Source: a virus
IMG/VR virus record: IMGVR_UViG_3300030406_001289
Span: 563-44,604 of that record
Length of the DNA: 44,042 nucleotides
Direction: 5' to 3' (one strand)
Below, in pieces: positions 1 to 8,335 of the stretch. Below the pieces are notes generated by a model. The model was given only the letters and a program-made list of their open reading frames with translations. It ran no database searches and was not told where the DNA came from. The first letter of the stretch is position 1. Each line of letters opens with the position of its first letter. Both the position numbers and the translations under genes were made by a program.

Positions 1-893
1 ATAATATCTCCAGCAGCATCCACTGTCATATCACCAGAAGATAGTGCTATAGTTGTACCGTCTATGTTAAAGTTATCTATATCAATACCAGCGTCAGCAG
101 TAATCTTACCAGTAGAGGTAAGTGTTCCACCTACGGCTGTATTACCACTAACGTCCACCGCACCATTTATATCTACAGTTGTTGCATTTATTTCTATCTC
201 AGTATCTGATACTAAGTCTAATACACCATCAGCAGATTGATGTATGTAAGTACCGCTATCTCCAAATTGTAGCTGATTAGTGCTGTTTAGTAGGACACCT
301 GTATCTGCTACGTGAGTTAGTGTAACATCCTGATCATCGCCTAAATTAATTACTGCACCATCAGCAAGGAACAGATCACTAAACTCTAAGGATGATGTAC
401 CTAATGATGCACCGTCAGAAGCGTCAGGAACAAATGCAGTTGTAGCAGTCACTGTTGTACCTTCTAATGTACTAGATCCCGTAAATGCACCCGTAACAGC
501 TAATGTACCAGCCACGGTAGCATTCTCCATTCTAGTTGTACCTGCTGAATGTATATCTTTAAACTTTAATGACGTAGTGCCTAAATCTATGTCATTATTA
601 GTTATAGGAACTATCGCACCATCTTGAATACGAACTTGTTGAGTAGCAGTAGAACCAACCTCAGTATAAAACTCAATGTGATTATTTGATGTATCTATCA
701 ATACAGCATTCTTTTGGTCTGAGTCGGCTATACGATCTATTGGTGGCCCTTCTGCTGCCGTACCATCGTGTGCATGACCCGTAGAATTGTTGAAGGCTGC
801 TAGTACTTGGTTTAGTTCTGCGTTAAGTGGGGCTGCTGATATAACCTCACCACTAACTATCTGAGCTGCTGATTGTCTAGTATATCCTGCCAT
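1..893 (-). CDS. Tail fibre / tail appendage protein, N-terminal part (cut by left window edge)
   Basis: The frame is open from the ATG to the window edge, giving about 297 residues with no stop, so the C-terminal part lies outside. The protein starts MAGYTRQSAAQIVSGE, followed by a short N-terminal region that could dock to the tail. After residue 80 it becomes a repetitive, Thr/Gly/Asp-rich beta pattern with units such as NDIDLGTTSLKFKDIH and DASDGASLGTSSLEFSDLF, and alternating 'GTLAVTGAF' and 'GTLTSTGKI' stretches. This is the usual look of trimeric phage fibre shafts. Its ATG overlaps the stop codon of the upstream nozzle gene (TAATG), so it is the next gene of the late operon. Role (host recognition) is inferred from position and composition; no receptor-binding tip is visible. 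Confidence 0.75.
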   Translation of the reverse strand, partial: MAGYTRQSAAQIVSGEVISAAPLNAELNQVLAAFNNSTGHAHDGTAAEGPPIDRIADSDQKNAVLIDTSNNHIEFYTEVGSTATQQVRIQDGAIVPITNNDIDLGTTSLKFKDIHSAGTTRMENATVAGTLAVTGAFTGSSTLEGTTVTATTAFVPDASDGASLGTSSLEFSDLFLADGAVINLGDDQDVTLTHVADTGVLLNSTNQLQFGDSGTYIHQSADGVLDLVSDTEIEINATTVDINGAVDVSGNTAVGGTLTSTGKITADAGIDIDNFNIDGTTIALSSGDMTVDAAGDI

Positions 894-3001
894 TATCTGT
901 ATCCTGCATCCTGATATGTTATGGAAAACCCACTAATGCTGTAGGGTGCTTGGGTTCCTGTTGATGTTATAATTAGAGAAATTGCCCTACCCGATCCTTG
1001 AATATTAGTTTCTAGTACGGGGCTAGTTGACCCGTCATATCTAAATGTAGCATCGAATGTGCTACCCGTAGTTGTATACCTAGCCAACGAACCTGCTGTC
1101 GTTATGGAATAGGTGCTTGGGTCAGGTGTATTAGGGTCATCCCAATCATACGCTATACCCAAGTTAATTGTAGACTCCCCCTCTGGTCTAGTGAATAACG
1201 TGATATGTTGAAATACCTTGCGTCTTTCGGTAGAGTCGAAATATAGAAATGGCGATGCGTAAACAGCAGTAACATCAGCAGTATTGAATGTACTACCACT
1301 CTCCTGCTTAAATATTTCACCATTGCCATCTCCGTGTAGTACCGTTTCTACTTTATTTATTAGACCACTAGTTGCTACAAATGCACGTATACCTAATAGT
1401 TCACCAAACTCCCAACCAACTCTTCTGTCTGCAAAACGTAAACCTCCTATTATACCTGCCGTATCTGACGTTGCCGTACTAGTAGAAGGAAAGAAATATC
1501 TAAACTGAGATTTATTTCTTATAACTACGGAGGTCATATTATCTAAGTCATGGGTATTGGGCAGACCTTGCAATAACTGCTGTATAGGTTTAGAAATAGT
1601 CTGTAGTTCTACGTCACCAATTCTTGCTGTACCTTGAATAGGCCGAATACCATCTGACGCTAGGAATAAAATGTCACCACCCAATTCTATTATGCTATCT
1701 GTAGCAATACAACCTACGTTACTAGTTACGTCTTGAATAGCGAATGTGGTGGTTGGATCTGCAACTATTTTTTTAATTTCTCTTTCCCCAAACACGAACA
1801 GTGAGTCTCTAAATGGGGCAATACCTACAACGCTAAATCCCATATCTAATACACTTGCAGATCCAGCAAAATCATCGTCATCACCAGCCGTTGTAAATAG
1901 CACAAAACTGGGGCCACCTGCACCTGCACCTGTTGGAAAACCTGCGTAGAAAACTCTACCAGAAAACAACGCAGATACCTTTGCACCTTCAGGGTCTTTG
2001 GGATCTGTATTTGCAGTGTGTGTACTAAATGTAGTTCCTGTAATTTTACAAGGTAAATTTACGCCATCTGTTAAAACTACACTCACACTACTTTCTAAAT
2101 CATTAAATGAGTGTCGTACTTTAGATACACCTATTGATGATCTAAACGAATGTACCCTTGTAAAACCACCCGTGGTATATTTAAATATTGTATAGTACTG
2201 ACTATATTTTGCCGTTACAGAGCTACCCCCACCTGTTGCACTACTGGTTGCAGCTGAAGTAAAAGTAAGAGTATACGAGTTTGCATCTGGCACTGTTGCA
2301 ACTGTCATCTCTACATCGTTTGGTGCTATACCTCCAACTGATGATATACCAGATAAAGTTACAAAGTTACCTACAGATAAACCGTGTGCAGTGTGAGCAA
2401 CAGTTATTATTGCACTACCGCTTGTGGTGGTTATAGGGTTTGCCCCTAAAGAAAATGTTTTTGCTTCTGATACGTCAAAGTATTTAAATGTTACTGAGCT
2501 ACCACCTCCACTACCTGAACCACTGGCGTTAGATGTAAATGCTACTGTGTAACTATCGGCATCAACAACAGAAGCAACCGTCATCTCTACATCGTTTGGC
2601 GTTATGCCATTAAATGTATCTGAACCTGAAAATATAACTCTGTCGCTTACTGCTAGACCGTGACCAGTGTGAGATACAGTAATTGTGGAACTACCACTAC
2701 TAGTTGTAAATGGGTTAGCCCCTAAAGATCCTGTAAAATCCCCATCGTTTCTTCGTATGGCATAGGGTGTATCTTCTAATATAAACAACCCTATTACAGG
2801 CCCTACTCCTGGAATTGTTCCATAGCTAGAGTCAAAAGATGTATACCCATTAATTCTTCTGTATCCACCAAACTGAGATATCTCCATGTTCAACATACGT
2901 AATGCAGAGCCAGGGAAAGTAGTAGCTAATGTAAGTGCGTCCTCGTTAGTATATAGGCCACCTCTACTACTTACGGTTACATCTCGTAGCGCATCTACCA
3001 T
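893..3001 (-). CDS. Tail nozzle-like structural protein (T7 gp12 / P22 gp10 type)
   Basis: A 702-residue protein encoded directly after the adaptor, the position held by the tail-tube nozzle in T7- and P22-like podoviruses. The C-terminal two thirds look like a beta-propeller typical of that group, with stretches such as SLFVFGEREIKKIV and ILFLASDGIRPIQGTAR. Residues about 92-174 and 184-266 are a tandem duplication of a small beta domain containing 'HTGHGLAVSDRVIFSG' and 'HTAHGLSVGNFVTLSG', a unit common as an insertion in phage tail proteins. The start codon overlaps the adaptor stop (TAATG), as its own stop overlaps the fibre start, so the three genes are coupled. Assignment to the nozzle rests on gene order and propeller-like repeats, not on a catalytic motif. 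Confidence 0.65.
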   Translation of the reverse strand: MVDALRDVTVSSRGGLYTNEDALTLATTFPGSALRMLNMEISQFGGYRRINGYTSFDSSYGTIPGVGPVIGLFILEDTPYAIRRNDGDFTGSLGANPFTTSSGSSTITVSHTGHGLAVSDRVIFSGSDTFNGITPNDVEMTVASVVDADSYTVAFTSNASGSGSGGGSSVTFKYFDVSEAKTFSLGANPITTTSGSAIITVAHTAHGLSVGNFVTLSGISSVGGIAPNDVEMTVATVPDANSYTLTFTSAATSSATGGGSSVTAKYSQYYTIFKYTTGGFTRVHSFRSSIGVSKVRHSFNDLESSVSVVLTDGVNLPCKITGTTFSTHTANTDPKDPEGAKVSALFSGRVFYAGFPTGAGAGGPSFVLFTTAGDDDDFAGSASVLDMGFSVVGIAPFRDSLFVFGEREIKKIVADPTTTFAIQDVTSNVGCIATDSIIELGGDILFLASDGIRPIQGTARIGDVELQTISKPIQQLLQGLPNTHDLDNMTSVVIRNKSQFRYFFPSTSTATSDTAGIIGGLRFADRRVGWEFGELLGIRAFVATSGLINKVETVLHGDGNGEIFKQESGSTFNTADVTAVYASPFLYFDSTERRKVFQHITLFTRPEGESTINLGIAYDWDDPNTPDPSTYSITTAGSLARYTTTGSTFDATFRYDGSTSPVLETNIQGSGRAISLIITSTGTQAPYSISGFSITYQDAGYR
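2204..2728 (-). repeat. Tandem domain duplication inside the nozzle gene
   Basis: Two copies of an about 249-base coding unit (2480-2728 and 2204-2452) encode about 83 residues each. Both begin SLGANP and share the motifs ITVxHTxHGL and PNDVEMTVA, and both end in a Gly/Ser run followed by SSVT. They are separated by about nine codons. The copies have diverged at the DNA level, so the duplication is old or has been under selection. Confidence 0.85.
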
Positions 3002-3717
3002 TACGCATTACCATGTGGAACATTTAGTAGACGGTTGACGCGAGTATCTCTTACATCTACAAATCTGTTTATAAGAAGGGTACGCATTCTTTCTATACCT
3101 TCATCAAACTTTGCCTTTGCTATTGCTGCCTGTTGAGAGTTGTCTCTAAATATAAAACAGTGGTATAGCGCACCGTCTAATACAACGTGTTTAAATGCAT
3201 CTGGTACGGTCATTGTATCTGTAGATGCAGATAAATCTGTTGCATATGCAAAGTAATCGTAACTTACACTATAAGCTGCGTCAGGTATAGGGGTAAATCC
3301 TGCTTTAGTATCTAGTGTTCTGTATACATAGATAGGTTGATCTCTATCACCTGCTTCAGCTTCACTATCTCTTTCAAAGTATCTTCTATTATACGAGTCA
3401 TAGTTAAGTAGCTTCAATACCCTAGCAGAAAAATTATTAGTAGAGTCGTAATTTATTCTAAAGCTATCCCAATCTGCTACTTTTAAATCAGTTGCCAAAG
3501 TATATTGGGATGTACCTGCTACAAGCGTAAGAGTGCCTGTAGTGTGATTAAACGGAAACTCAAATTCTTTTTGTGATATCTCTTGCAAAGACGCATTGAC
3601 TGCATCTTTTACTAATGCCCTAAAACCAGTGGCGGTTGGAAAATCTGTGGACGTAAGCTCCACTTCATTCAACCGCCTCAACGTATCATTAACTAATGTA
3701 ATAAAGGTTGTAGCCAT
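3001..3717 (-). CDS. Head-to-tail adaptor (T7 gp11 / P22 gp4-like)
   Basis: A 238-residue protein between the capsid genes and the nozzle. It starts MATTFITLVNDTLRRLNEV, a helical N-terminus typical of phage adaptor proteins, followed by 'VKDAVNASLQEISQKEFEF' and a central beta region (GTSQYTLATDLKVADWDSF). The C-terminal half has an AFKHVVLDGALYHCFIFRDN helix and a basic, helical tail ending in RVNRLLNVPHGNA. In the family, this protein sits under the portal and connects it to the nozzle. The length matches the T7 and P22 adaptors. It is separated from the preceding gene by a hairpin that may act as a partial terminator, so its level may be lower than that of the capsid proteins. Confidence 0.75.
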   Translation of the reverse strand: MATTFITLVNDTLRRLNEVELTSTDFPTATGFRALVKDAVNASLQEISQKEFEFPFNHTTGTLTLVAGTSQYTLATDLKVADWDSFRINYDSTNNFSARVLKLLNYDSYNRRYFERDSEAEAGDRDQPIYVYRTLDTKAGFTPIPDAAYSVSYDYFAYATDLSASTDTMTVPDAFKHVVLDGALYHCFIFRDNSQQAAIAKAKFDEGIERMRTLLINRFVDVRDTRVNRLLNVPHGNA

Positions 3718-3740
3718 ATTATGTCCAAAATTAAGATAAA

Positions 3741-3768
3741 GGGGTAGCCCAAACTAATGAACTACCCC
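3741..3768 (-). terminator. Hairpin with U-rich tail between capsid and tail genes
   Basis: GGGGTAG (3741-3747) and CTACCCC (3762-3768) form a 7 bp stem with a 14 nt loop. On the minus strand the stem is followed by TTTATCTTAATTTT. This resembles a leaky rho-independent terminator that would let strong capsid transcription drop before the adaptor and nozzle genes. Confidence 0.5.
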
Positions 3769-3776
3769 CAAATCAA

Positions 3777-4301
3777 TTAAGCTAGAGCATCCCTAGCGGC
3801 AGCTGCAGGTTCCGCGCCCTGTTCGTTGCAATCAACGAGAACAGCGTAGACTCTAAGTCTGCCTGTTGTTGGTGCTGCTCCTGCCAACTTAACATCAATC
3901 GTGTCTGTAGAAGCCATAAATTGAGTATAAGTTGAAGCTGAACCAGTGCCAATAACATTGGTTTGACCGTTAGATCCTGCTGCACAGAAACCTGTCGACG
4001 TTACGTCTGCACCATCAACAATGTCATCCCCTGCTGCAAAGTCTATGTCAGCCGTTACAGAAGAATTGAAAGCCTTCATAACTTCTGCACCAGCATTGAT
4101 AACTAGGCATCCTGCTGGAATTTCTAGAAGCTGAAAGATGTCTCCATCTGCTCCAGAGTATCCTTTTAGAACCATATCATCAATGTCTAAGGTAGCCTCG
4201 ATAGTATATGCTACGTGGCTATCAAATTTTGACGGTAAAGCTGCAATGCTGTTAGCACCAACACCAACTGTATCGGAGCTAGTCATATCATATGTTGCCA
4301 T
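3777..4301 (-). CDS. Putative head decoration or minor capsid protein
   Basis: A 174-residue acidic, Ala/Gly/Thr-rich protein directly downstream of the major capsid gene, 12 bases away, with its own good Shine-Dalgarno (AAGGAGG). It is predicted to be mostly beta: repeated short strands such as HVAYTIEATLDIDDMVL, DIFQLLEIPAGCLVI and TGRLRVYAVLVDC, with a low-complexity Ala-rich C-terminus. No family is recognised with certainty. Position, small size and expected high expression (same transcript as the capsid protein, before the hairpin) suggest a decoration or head-stabilising protein. A role in the tail cannot be excluded. Confidence 0.5.
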   Translation of the reverse strand: MATYDMTSSDTVGVGANSIAALPSKFDSHVAYTIEATLDIDDMVLKGYSGADGDIFQLLEIPAGCLVINAGAEVMKAFNSSVTADIDFAAGDDIVDGADVTSTGFCAAGSNGQTNVIGTGSASTYTQFMASTDTIDVKLAGAAPTTGRLRVYAVLVDCNEQGAEPAAAARDALA

Positions 4302-4313
4302 GATTTATCCTCC

Positions 4314-5372
4314 TTAACCTGCGATGTTGTACTTGGCACGAACAAGAGCTTCAGGGCGAAGGATCTTGCGTCCATACAAATGCATACCACGAACAATGTC
4401 AGCGAAGCTGTCGTTGTCACGATATGTTTCTACTTTTTCTACTTGCGAAGCAGTAGCTACAGCAGAGTCGTGTCCTGCAACAATAACACCAAAGTGCGAA
4501 CTTGAACCGTTAGTGTCGATTGTACCAGCACCAGTTCCTACTGAAGGTAGGTTGTTTGACATATAAACTCTGAACCCACGAATCAATCCAGAAATAATTC
4601 TACCGTTACGTAGAATGTCAGTGCTTCCTGTAGAGAAATCGTTGTTTAATAGTTTAGAGTTTTCGTCATTTAGCTGTTCAGCAAAGATGGGGTCAACAAC
4701 AACCCAACGACCATCACGGTCTACATTTTGCTGGTCAAGCAAACGAGCCATACGGTTTAGCACTTCCAGAGGAGTTGCTTCACCAGTAGATCCGTCTGGG
4801 TGAGTAGCGATGGAGTCTCCAGTAGAACCTCCAGAAACAAAACTTGCTCTGGAAATTAACATGGATGACAACAGGCCATCTGATCCTACAGTACCGATTG
4901 GGTCTGTACCAGACTTAGCATCGTTTGCTGTACTTGCAACAGCGTTTAACGCAGATTGTTTGAAGCCAGAGAGATAACCTAGTACCTCTTGGTCAAACTG
5001 ATCTCTTAGGCGATAACCTGCGCGGTCACTTGCCATTGACTCAAAGTTCACATGAGAATGTGCTTCTTCGATGTCATCTATTTTAAAAGCAAAGTAGTTT
5101 GCTTTGTCCACAACGAGCGTGAAATCTTCGTCATCGAGATCCTGTGGAGTTACTTGAGTTCCACGGGCATACTCTTTAACGGTGATTTCAGGCTCTTTGA
5201 TGATACGCACTGTATCACCGAAGTTTGCGATCTCACCAAAGTAATCACTGTTGGTGATATCTTCTACAATGCTAGTTTTACGAAAAGCCGACTGAACTTT
5301 TTTACTGTAAATTACAGGTGAAAAGTTACCATTCGGGAGGTTTCCGTAACCAGCAGCTGTTTTGAAAGCCAT
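4314..5372 (-). CDS. Major capsid protein
   Basis: A 352-residue protein beginning MAFKTAAGYGNLPNGNFSP, a start shared by many marine podovirus coat proteins. 'IANFGDTVRIIKEPEITVKE' in the first quarter, 'DDIEEAHSHVNFESMASDRA' and the later 'RWVVVDPIFAEQLNDE' and 'GFRVYMSNNLPSV' are characteristic of HK97-fold coat proteins of the P22/N4-like branch. A strong Shine-Dalgarno (CGGAGG) lies 7 bases before the ATG. Transcription probably starts about 180 bases upstream at a dedicated promoter next to the scaffold stop codon, giving a long structured leader. Gene order (scaffold upstream, decoration-like protein downstream) supports the call. Confidence 0.9.
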   Translation of the reverse strand: MAFKTAAGYGNLPNGNFSPVIYSKKVQSAFRKTSIVEDITNSDYFGEIANFGDTVRIIKEPEITVKEYARGTQVTPQDLDDEDFTLVVDKANYFAFKIDDIEEAHSHVNFESMASDRAGYRLRDQFDQEVLGYLSGFKQSALNAVASTANDAKSGTDPIGTVGSDGLLSSMLISRASFVSGGSTGDSIATHPDGSTGEATPLEVLNRMARLLDQQNVDRDGRWVVVDPIFAEQLNDENSKLLNNDFSTGSTDILRNGRIISGLIRGFRVYMSNNLPSVGTGAGTIDTNGSSSHFGVIVAGHDSAVATASQVEKVETYRDNDSFADIVRGMHLYGRKILRPEALVRAKYNIAG

Positions 5373-5561
5373 TGATTCCTCCGTTATAGCTTATATCACG
5401 TAAGTACAGGGCATTTTCTATATGTGGGTGACCTCGTAACCGCGAGGGGCCAACTAGTAAAATGGTAGCCAACCTACTTCTTTTATTATAAATATATATG
5501 ATTTTGCATTTTTATATGCGTAGCTGTCCTAGACAGGGGCATATCATGCAAGTGATATATA
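5373..5561 (-). promoter_or_regulatory. Structured leader of the capsid mRNA
   Basis: About 180 bases between the predicted transcription start and the capsid ATG contain no credible frame. Two hairpins stand out: CTGTC/GACAG (5524-5536, 3 nt loop) and CCTCG/CGAGG (5432-5447, 6 nt loop). Between them is a copy of the GGTAGCCAACC motif (5464-5474) that recurs in the neighbouring gaps. The leader could stabilise the message or set translation; this is inference. Confidence 0.4.
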
Positions 5562-5589
5562 GTTATATTTAATTAAATTGTTTTGTCAA
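5562..5589 (-). promoter_or_regulatory. Sigma-70-type promoter for the capsid gene
   Basis: On the minus strand TTGACA (5589-5584) is followed after 16 bases by TATAAC. It starts only 8 bases beyond the scaffold stop. It would add extra transcription of the capsid and decoration genes on top of read-through from the main late promoter. The -35 is perfect and the -10 matches at 5 of 6 positions. Confidence 0.65.
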
Positions 5590-5596
5590 CACTTAA

Positions 5597-6469
5597 TTAC
5601 ATTGCTGCGCCAGAAATGTCGTAAATAAAGGTTCCATTACGTATTGATGCCGTAATTGCTTCTTCATTTGCTTCATACTCTCTGCCTGTCATTTTTTGAA
5701 CATCAGACTCTCTGAACCCACCTTTTTTATTTGCACCAGTGTCTGCTTTGGGCGTACCCTTTACAGCTACGTTATCTGCTGCATTTGTAGGTGTAGCAGT
5801 TTTTTTCGTTGCTTTTCTTTCTGCTTTGTAAAGTGTAATTGCTTTTGCACAACCGTAAGCGTCTGTGTCATTTTCATAAAGAGCTTCTTGCACCCATTTA
5901 GGTTGCACTGATGCCCACTCATGAAATGCAGGGTCTTTACGTATTTGATCGTAGTCAGGGTGAAATGTCTTTAGTTCAGACTCTGCTTTTTCACGAACTA
6001 CATTCTTACGCATTTCCTGTAGCTCTTTCATTTCTTTTTGAAGATCATTTGACATTTCGCCAGACTTCTTAATTGCAATCGACTCCATCATCTTTGCAAC
6101 GTCTGGATACTTCTTAGACCACTCTGCTATCTCTGCTTCTGATTTTGGTAGATTTACAGACTTTTTTGTTAGTGCGTCTATTTGAGACTGCAATTTTTTA
6201 ATCTGCTTCTTGTGTTCGTCTTGCACACGTTGATTGTGTCTACGTAGATCACCGTACCTTTTTTTAAAGGTAAGCTCTTCAGCATCTAAGGTTTCATTTT
6301 CTTCCTCATCTGCTTTTATCTCTTCCTGTTCTTGCGTTAAAGCATCTCGTTGAGCTATCAGTTCTTTTAGCTCTGCCTCTTCGTCTATGTCTCTTTTGTA
6401 TCTCTTTTTGGTATTTACAACGTGTCCTTTAATATTGGACGTATCTTCAATTTGTTCTTCGATTGCCAT
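5597..6469 (-). CDS. Head scaffolding protein
   Basis: A 290-residue, highly charged, mostly helical protein (long coiled-coil stretches such as ELKELIAQRDALTQEQEEIK and KEMKELQEMRKNVVREKAE) immediately upstream of the capsid gene, the usual place of scaffold in podoviruses. The central part has KTFHPDYDQIRKDPAFHEWA, and the C-terminus is low-complexity and basic before a short conserved end (EEAITASIRNGTFIYDISG). Basic C-termini in scaffolds bind the coat protein. A longer frame exists upstream, but I chose the ATG of MAIEEQIED because a Shine-Dalgarno (AGGAG) precedes it and the extension is read through an intergenic hairpin. It assists procapsid assembly and leaves the head before maturation. 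Confidence 0.75.
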   Translation of the reverse strand: MAIEEQIEDTSNIKGHVVNTKKRYKRDIDEEAELKELIAQRDALTQEQEEIKADEEENETLDAEELTFKKRYGDLRRHNQRVQDEHKKQIKKLQSQIDALTKKSVNLPKSEAEIAEWSKKYPDVAKMMESIAIKKSGEMSNDLQKEMKELQEMRKNVVREKAESELKTFHPDYDQIRKDPAFHEWASVQPKWVQEALYENDTDAYGCAKAITLYKAERKATKKTATPTNAADNVAVKGTPKADTGANKKGGFRESDVQKMTGREYEANEEAITASIRNGTFIYDISGAAM

Positions 6470-6502
6470 TAATATTCTCCTAGCATTAGGGGCCTCAAGT
6501 AG

Positions 6503-6539
6503 CCTTTCACCTTGAAAGGGGTATCGGGTAGCCCAACCC
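6503..6539 (-). other. Intergenic hairpin pair upstream of scaffold
   Basis: CCTTTC (6503-6508) and GAAAGG (6514-6519) form a 6 bp hairpin. Next to it, GGGTAGCCCAACCC (6526-6539) is the longest copy of the motif also found at 3741 and 5464. No T-run follows, so it is not a standard terminator; a processing or stability element is possible. Confidence 0.35.
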
Positions 6540-6552
6540 AAATATTTAAAAT

Positions 6553-8145
6553 TTAACCAAAGCTCCCTTCATCGGGATCGTTGTCTGATCCTGATGTTCC
6601 TGTTCCTTGTCCTGTTCCTTGTCCTGAGTCTACACCTCCAGCCTGTTCTGAATCTACGTCTTGCTGTTGTTGTTCTTCAGTTGAAGTGGGATCTGATGTT
6701 GCTCCTATATCTAGCTCTTGACCTACACCAAGGGCCTCTTCCGTAGCTGCTTTTTCTAAATCTGCCTGTTCTCTTTGTGCTGCTTTTTCCATAGCCTCAT
6801 CAAAAGACTTTTCATCCAAACCAAGAAACCCTGTAAACCCTCTTTGTTTACCTAATTGAGATAGTTCTTGCGTTCCTAATCTATCTAAATCAGACACAGT
6901 ACCAAAAGCAGATACGTTACCAAATATATCTTGATAACTACCTGTTTGAGTATAACCACCTGTTGTAGCCATTCCTGTAGCAGGGTCAGTGTCTACGCCT
7001 ATTAAATCTGTTGCAACACTATAATCAGGTCTTCCTGTTACATCATTAGTGCCTACTGTAGTTACGTCTACCCCTAACATACCAGCAACTGCTCTGTCAA
7101 AGTCATCTACACTCATCTGAGTTGGTACTGTTCCTGTTAAACTTTGTGTGGGAACACCTGCTAAGTCTGATACTGATACCCCTACAACTTGACCTCCTAA
7201 AACACCTAAGTCTGTAGGACTTTGTACTCCTTTAGAAATATTAAATCCAACGTCTACTAAATCTGTTAATGCTGCTTTTGCAGCCGCCTGTAGTGCTGCG
7301 CTACCTCCTACGTTAGAGTTTATAGGATTTCCAAGTGCATCTACAGCTATAGAAACAGATGGGCCAGTTACCGCAGACGTTAAACTAGGCACTCCTGGTG
7401 GACTAGCTAATTGTGATGCCACTCCTATCGCAGTGTCTGCTACTTTACCAAACATAGGCTCTTGCGTTGCTACAGCCTCATCTACCATCATATCTACTAC
7501 TTCTCTGGCTAAATCTTTTTGTTTATCAGGGCCTAGTGAAGCAACTGTGTCTGCTACTTGTTGCGAACTAAAACTTCTTCCAATATCTGCTGAACCAGTT
7601 CCAAAAGCACCTATGTTTCCTAGTGCGCTTGTCATTACATCTGGAGATATGCTAAGTGTTGCCTGTCCAAATCCAAAGCCAAGAGCATCTTGTACATCTC
7701 TTTGCATATCTCCACCTACGTCAGCGTGTACTATATCTTCTTTGTCTTTGCCATCAAAATCTACATTTTCAAACATTTCCATTTGTTTGTCCATGTCATC
7801 TTTTTCTTCATCCTCATCTTCGGACATATCATCTTGCATTGCTTGTATATCTATTTCTACAATTTCTATCTGTGGTTTGCTTTGCGCTTCTGTCTCAACA
7901 GGCTTACCCTCTTCATCTACCATATGTAATCTACCGTCCTGTTGCATAGACATAAGACCACACTTCGCCATCATACGCATCTCTTCAAGGTGTTTTAGGC
8001 CCCAGTATCGCACAACGTCAGCAGGTATTACATACTCACCCTCTGATAACATAACAGGTATATCGTCAGCTACTTCTTCTTCTAAAGAGCCAAACGGCAC
8101 TTCGTTCTCTGGTTCTTCGTTCATCATGTTATTTTTTCCCATCAT
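6553..8145 (-). CDS. Virion-associated acidic protein of unknown function
   Basis: A 530-residue acidic protein between portal and scaffold. Residues about 28-52 contain DIPVMLSEGEYVIPADVVRY, a motif of the type 'SEGEfVIPAdVV' seen in several phage structural proteins in this genomic position, including tape-measure C-termini. The middle is Asp/Glu-rich (AMQDDMSEDEDEEKDDMDK), the rest is Gly/Val/Thr-rich with few charges, and the C-terminus is a low-complexity Gln/Ser/Gly tail. Its start overlaps the 68-residue gene upstream by 17 bases. I do not recognise an enzyme domain. The place in the operon suggests a capsid-assembly or internal head component. Confidence 0.6.
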   Translation of the reverse strand: MMGKNNMMNEEPENEVPFGSLEEEVADDIPVMLSEGEYVIPADVVRYWGLKHLEEMRMMAKCGLMSMQQDGRLHMVDEEGKPVETEAQSKPQIEIVEIDIQAMQDDMSEDEDEEKDDMDKQMEMFENVDFDGKDKEDIVHADVGGDMQRDVQDALGFGFGQATLSISPDVMTSALGNIGAFGTGSADIGRSFSSQQVADTVASLGPDKQKDLAREVVDMMVDEAVATQEPMFGKVADTAIGVASQLASPPGVPSLTSAVTGPSVSIAVDALGNPINSNVGGSAALQAAAKAALTDLVDVGFNISKGVQSPTDLGVLGGQVVGVSVSDLAGVPTQSLTGTVPTQMSVDDFDRAVAGMLGVDVTTVGTNDVTGRPDYSVATDLIGVDTDPATGMATTGGYTQTGSYQDIFGNVSAFGTVSDLDRLGTQELSQLGKQRGFTGFLGLDEKSFDEAMEKAAQREQADLEKAATEEALGVGQELDIGATSDPTSTEEQQQQDVDSEQAGGVDSGQGTGQGTGTSGSDNDPDEGSFG

Positions 8146-8335
8146 TTATAACATTGGCCTTTAACTTTAGTAACTGATCTAATATAGATATCTGGCCCTG
8201 ATACCTGTGTATTTCTACAGGGGCATCTGCGTATGTAAGATTAGCGACAGCCCTCTCTCTCATGTAAGTTATGTGCTTTTCTAATTCTTCATATCGGGGA
8301 TGCATAACTACATCCCGTAATTTTTTGTACTCCAT
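8129..8335 (-). CDS. Small conserved late protein downstream of portal
   Basis: A 68-residue helical protein (MEYKKLRDVVMHPRYEELEK...) whose ATG overlaps the portal stop (TAATG) and whose end overlaps the next gene by 17 bases. The helix-turn-helix-like heptads (HITYMRERAVANL, IHRYQGQISILDQLLKL) suggest a small coiled-coil protein. Similar tiny genes sit after the portal in many marine podoviruses; the function is unknown. The coupling suggests it is made in proportion to the portal. Confidence 0.65.
   Translation of the reverse strand: MEYKKLRDVVMHPRYEELEKHITYMRERAVANLTYADAPVEIHRYQGQISILDQLLKLKANVINDGKK

Noticed and set aside
3741-3768. tRNA-like fold
   Set aside because: Only one stem; no D or T arm, no TTCRA loop. 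No tRNA was found elsewhere either.
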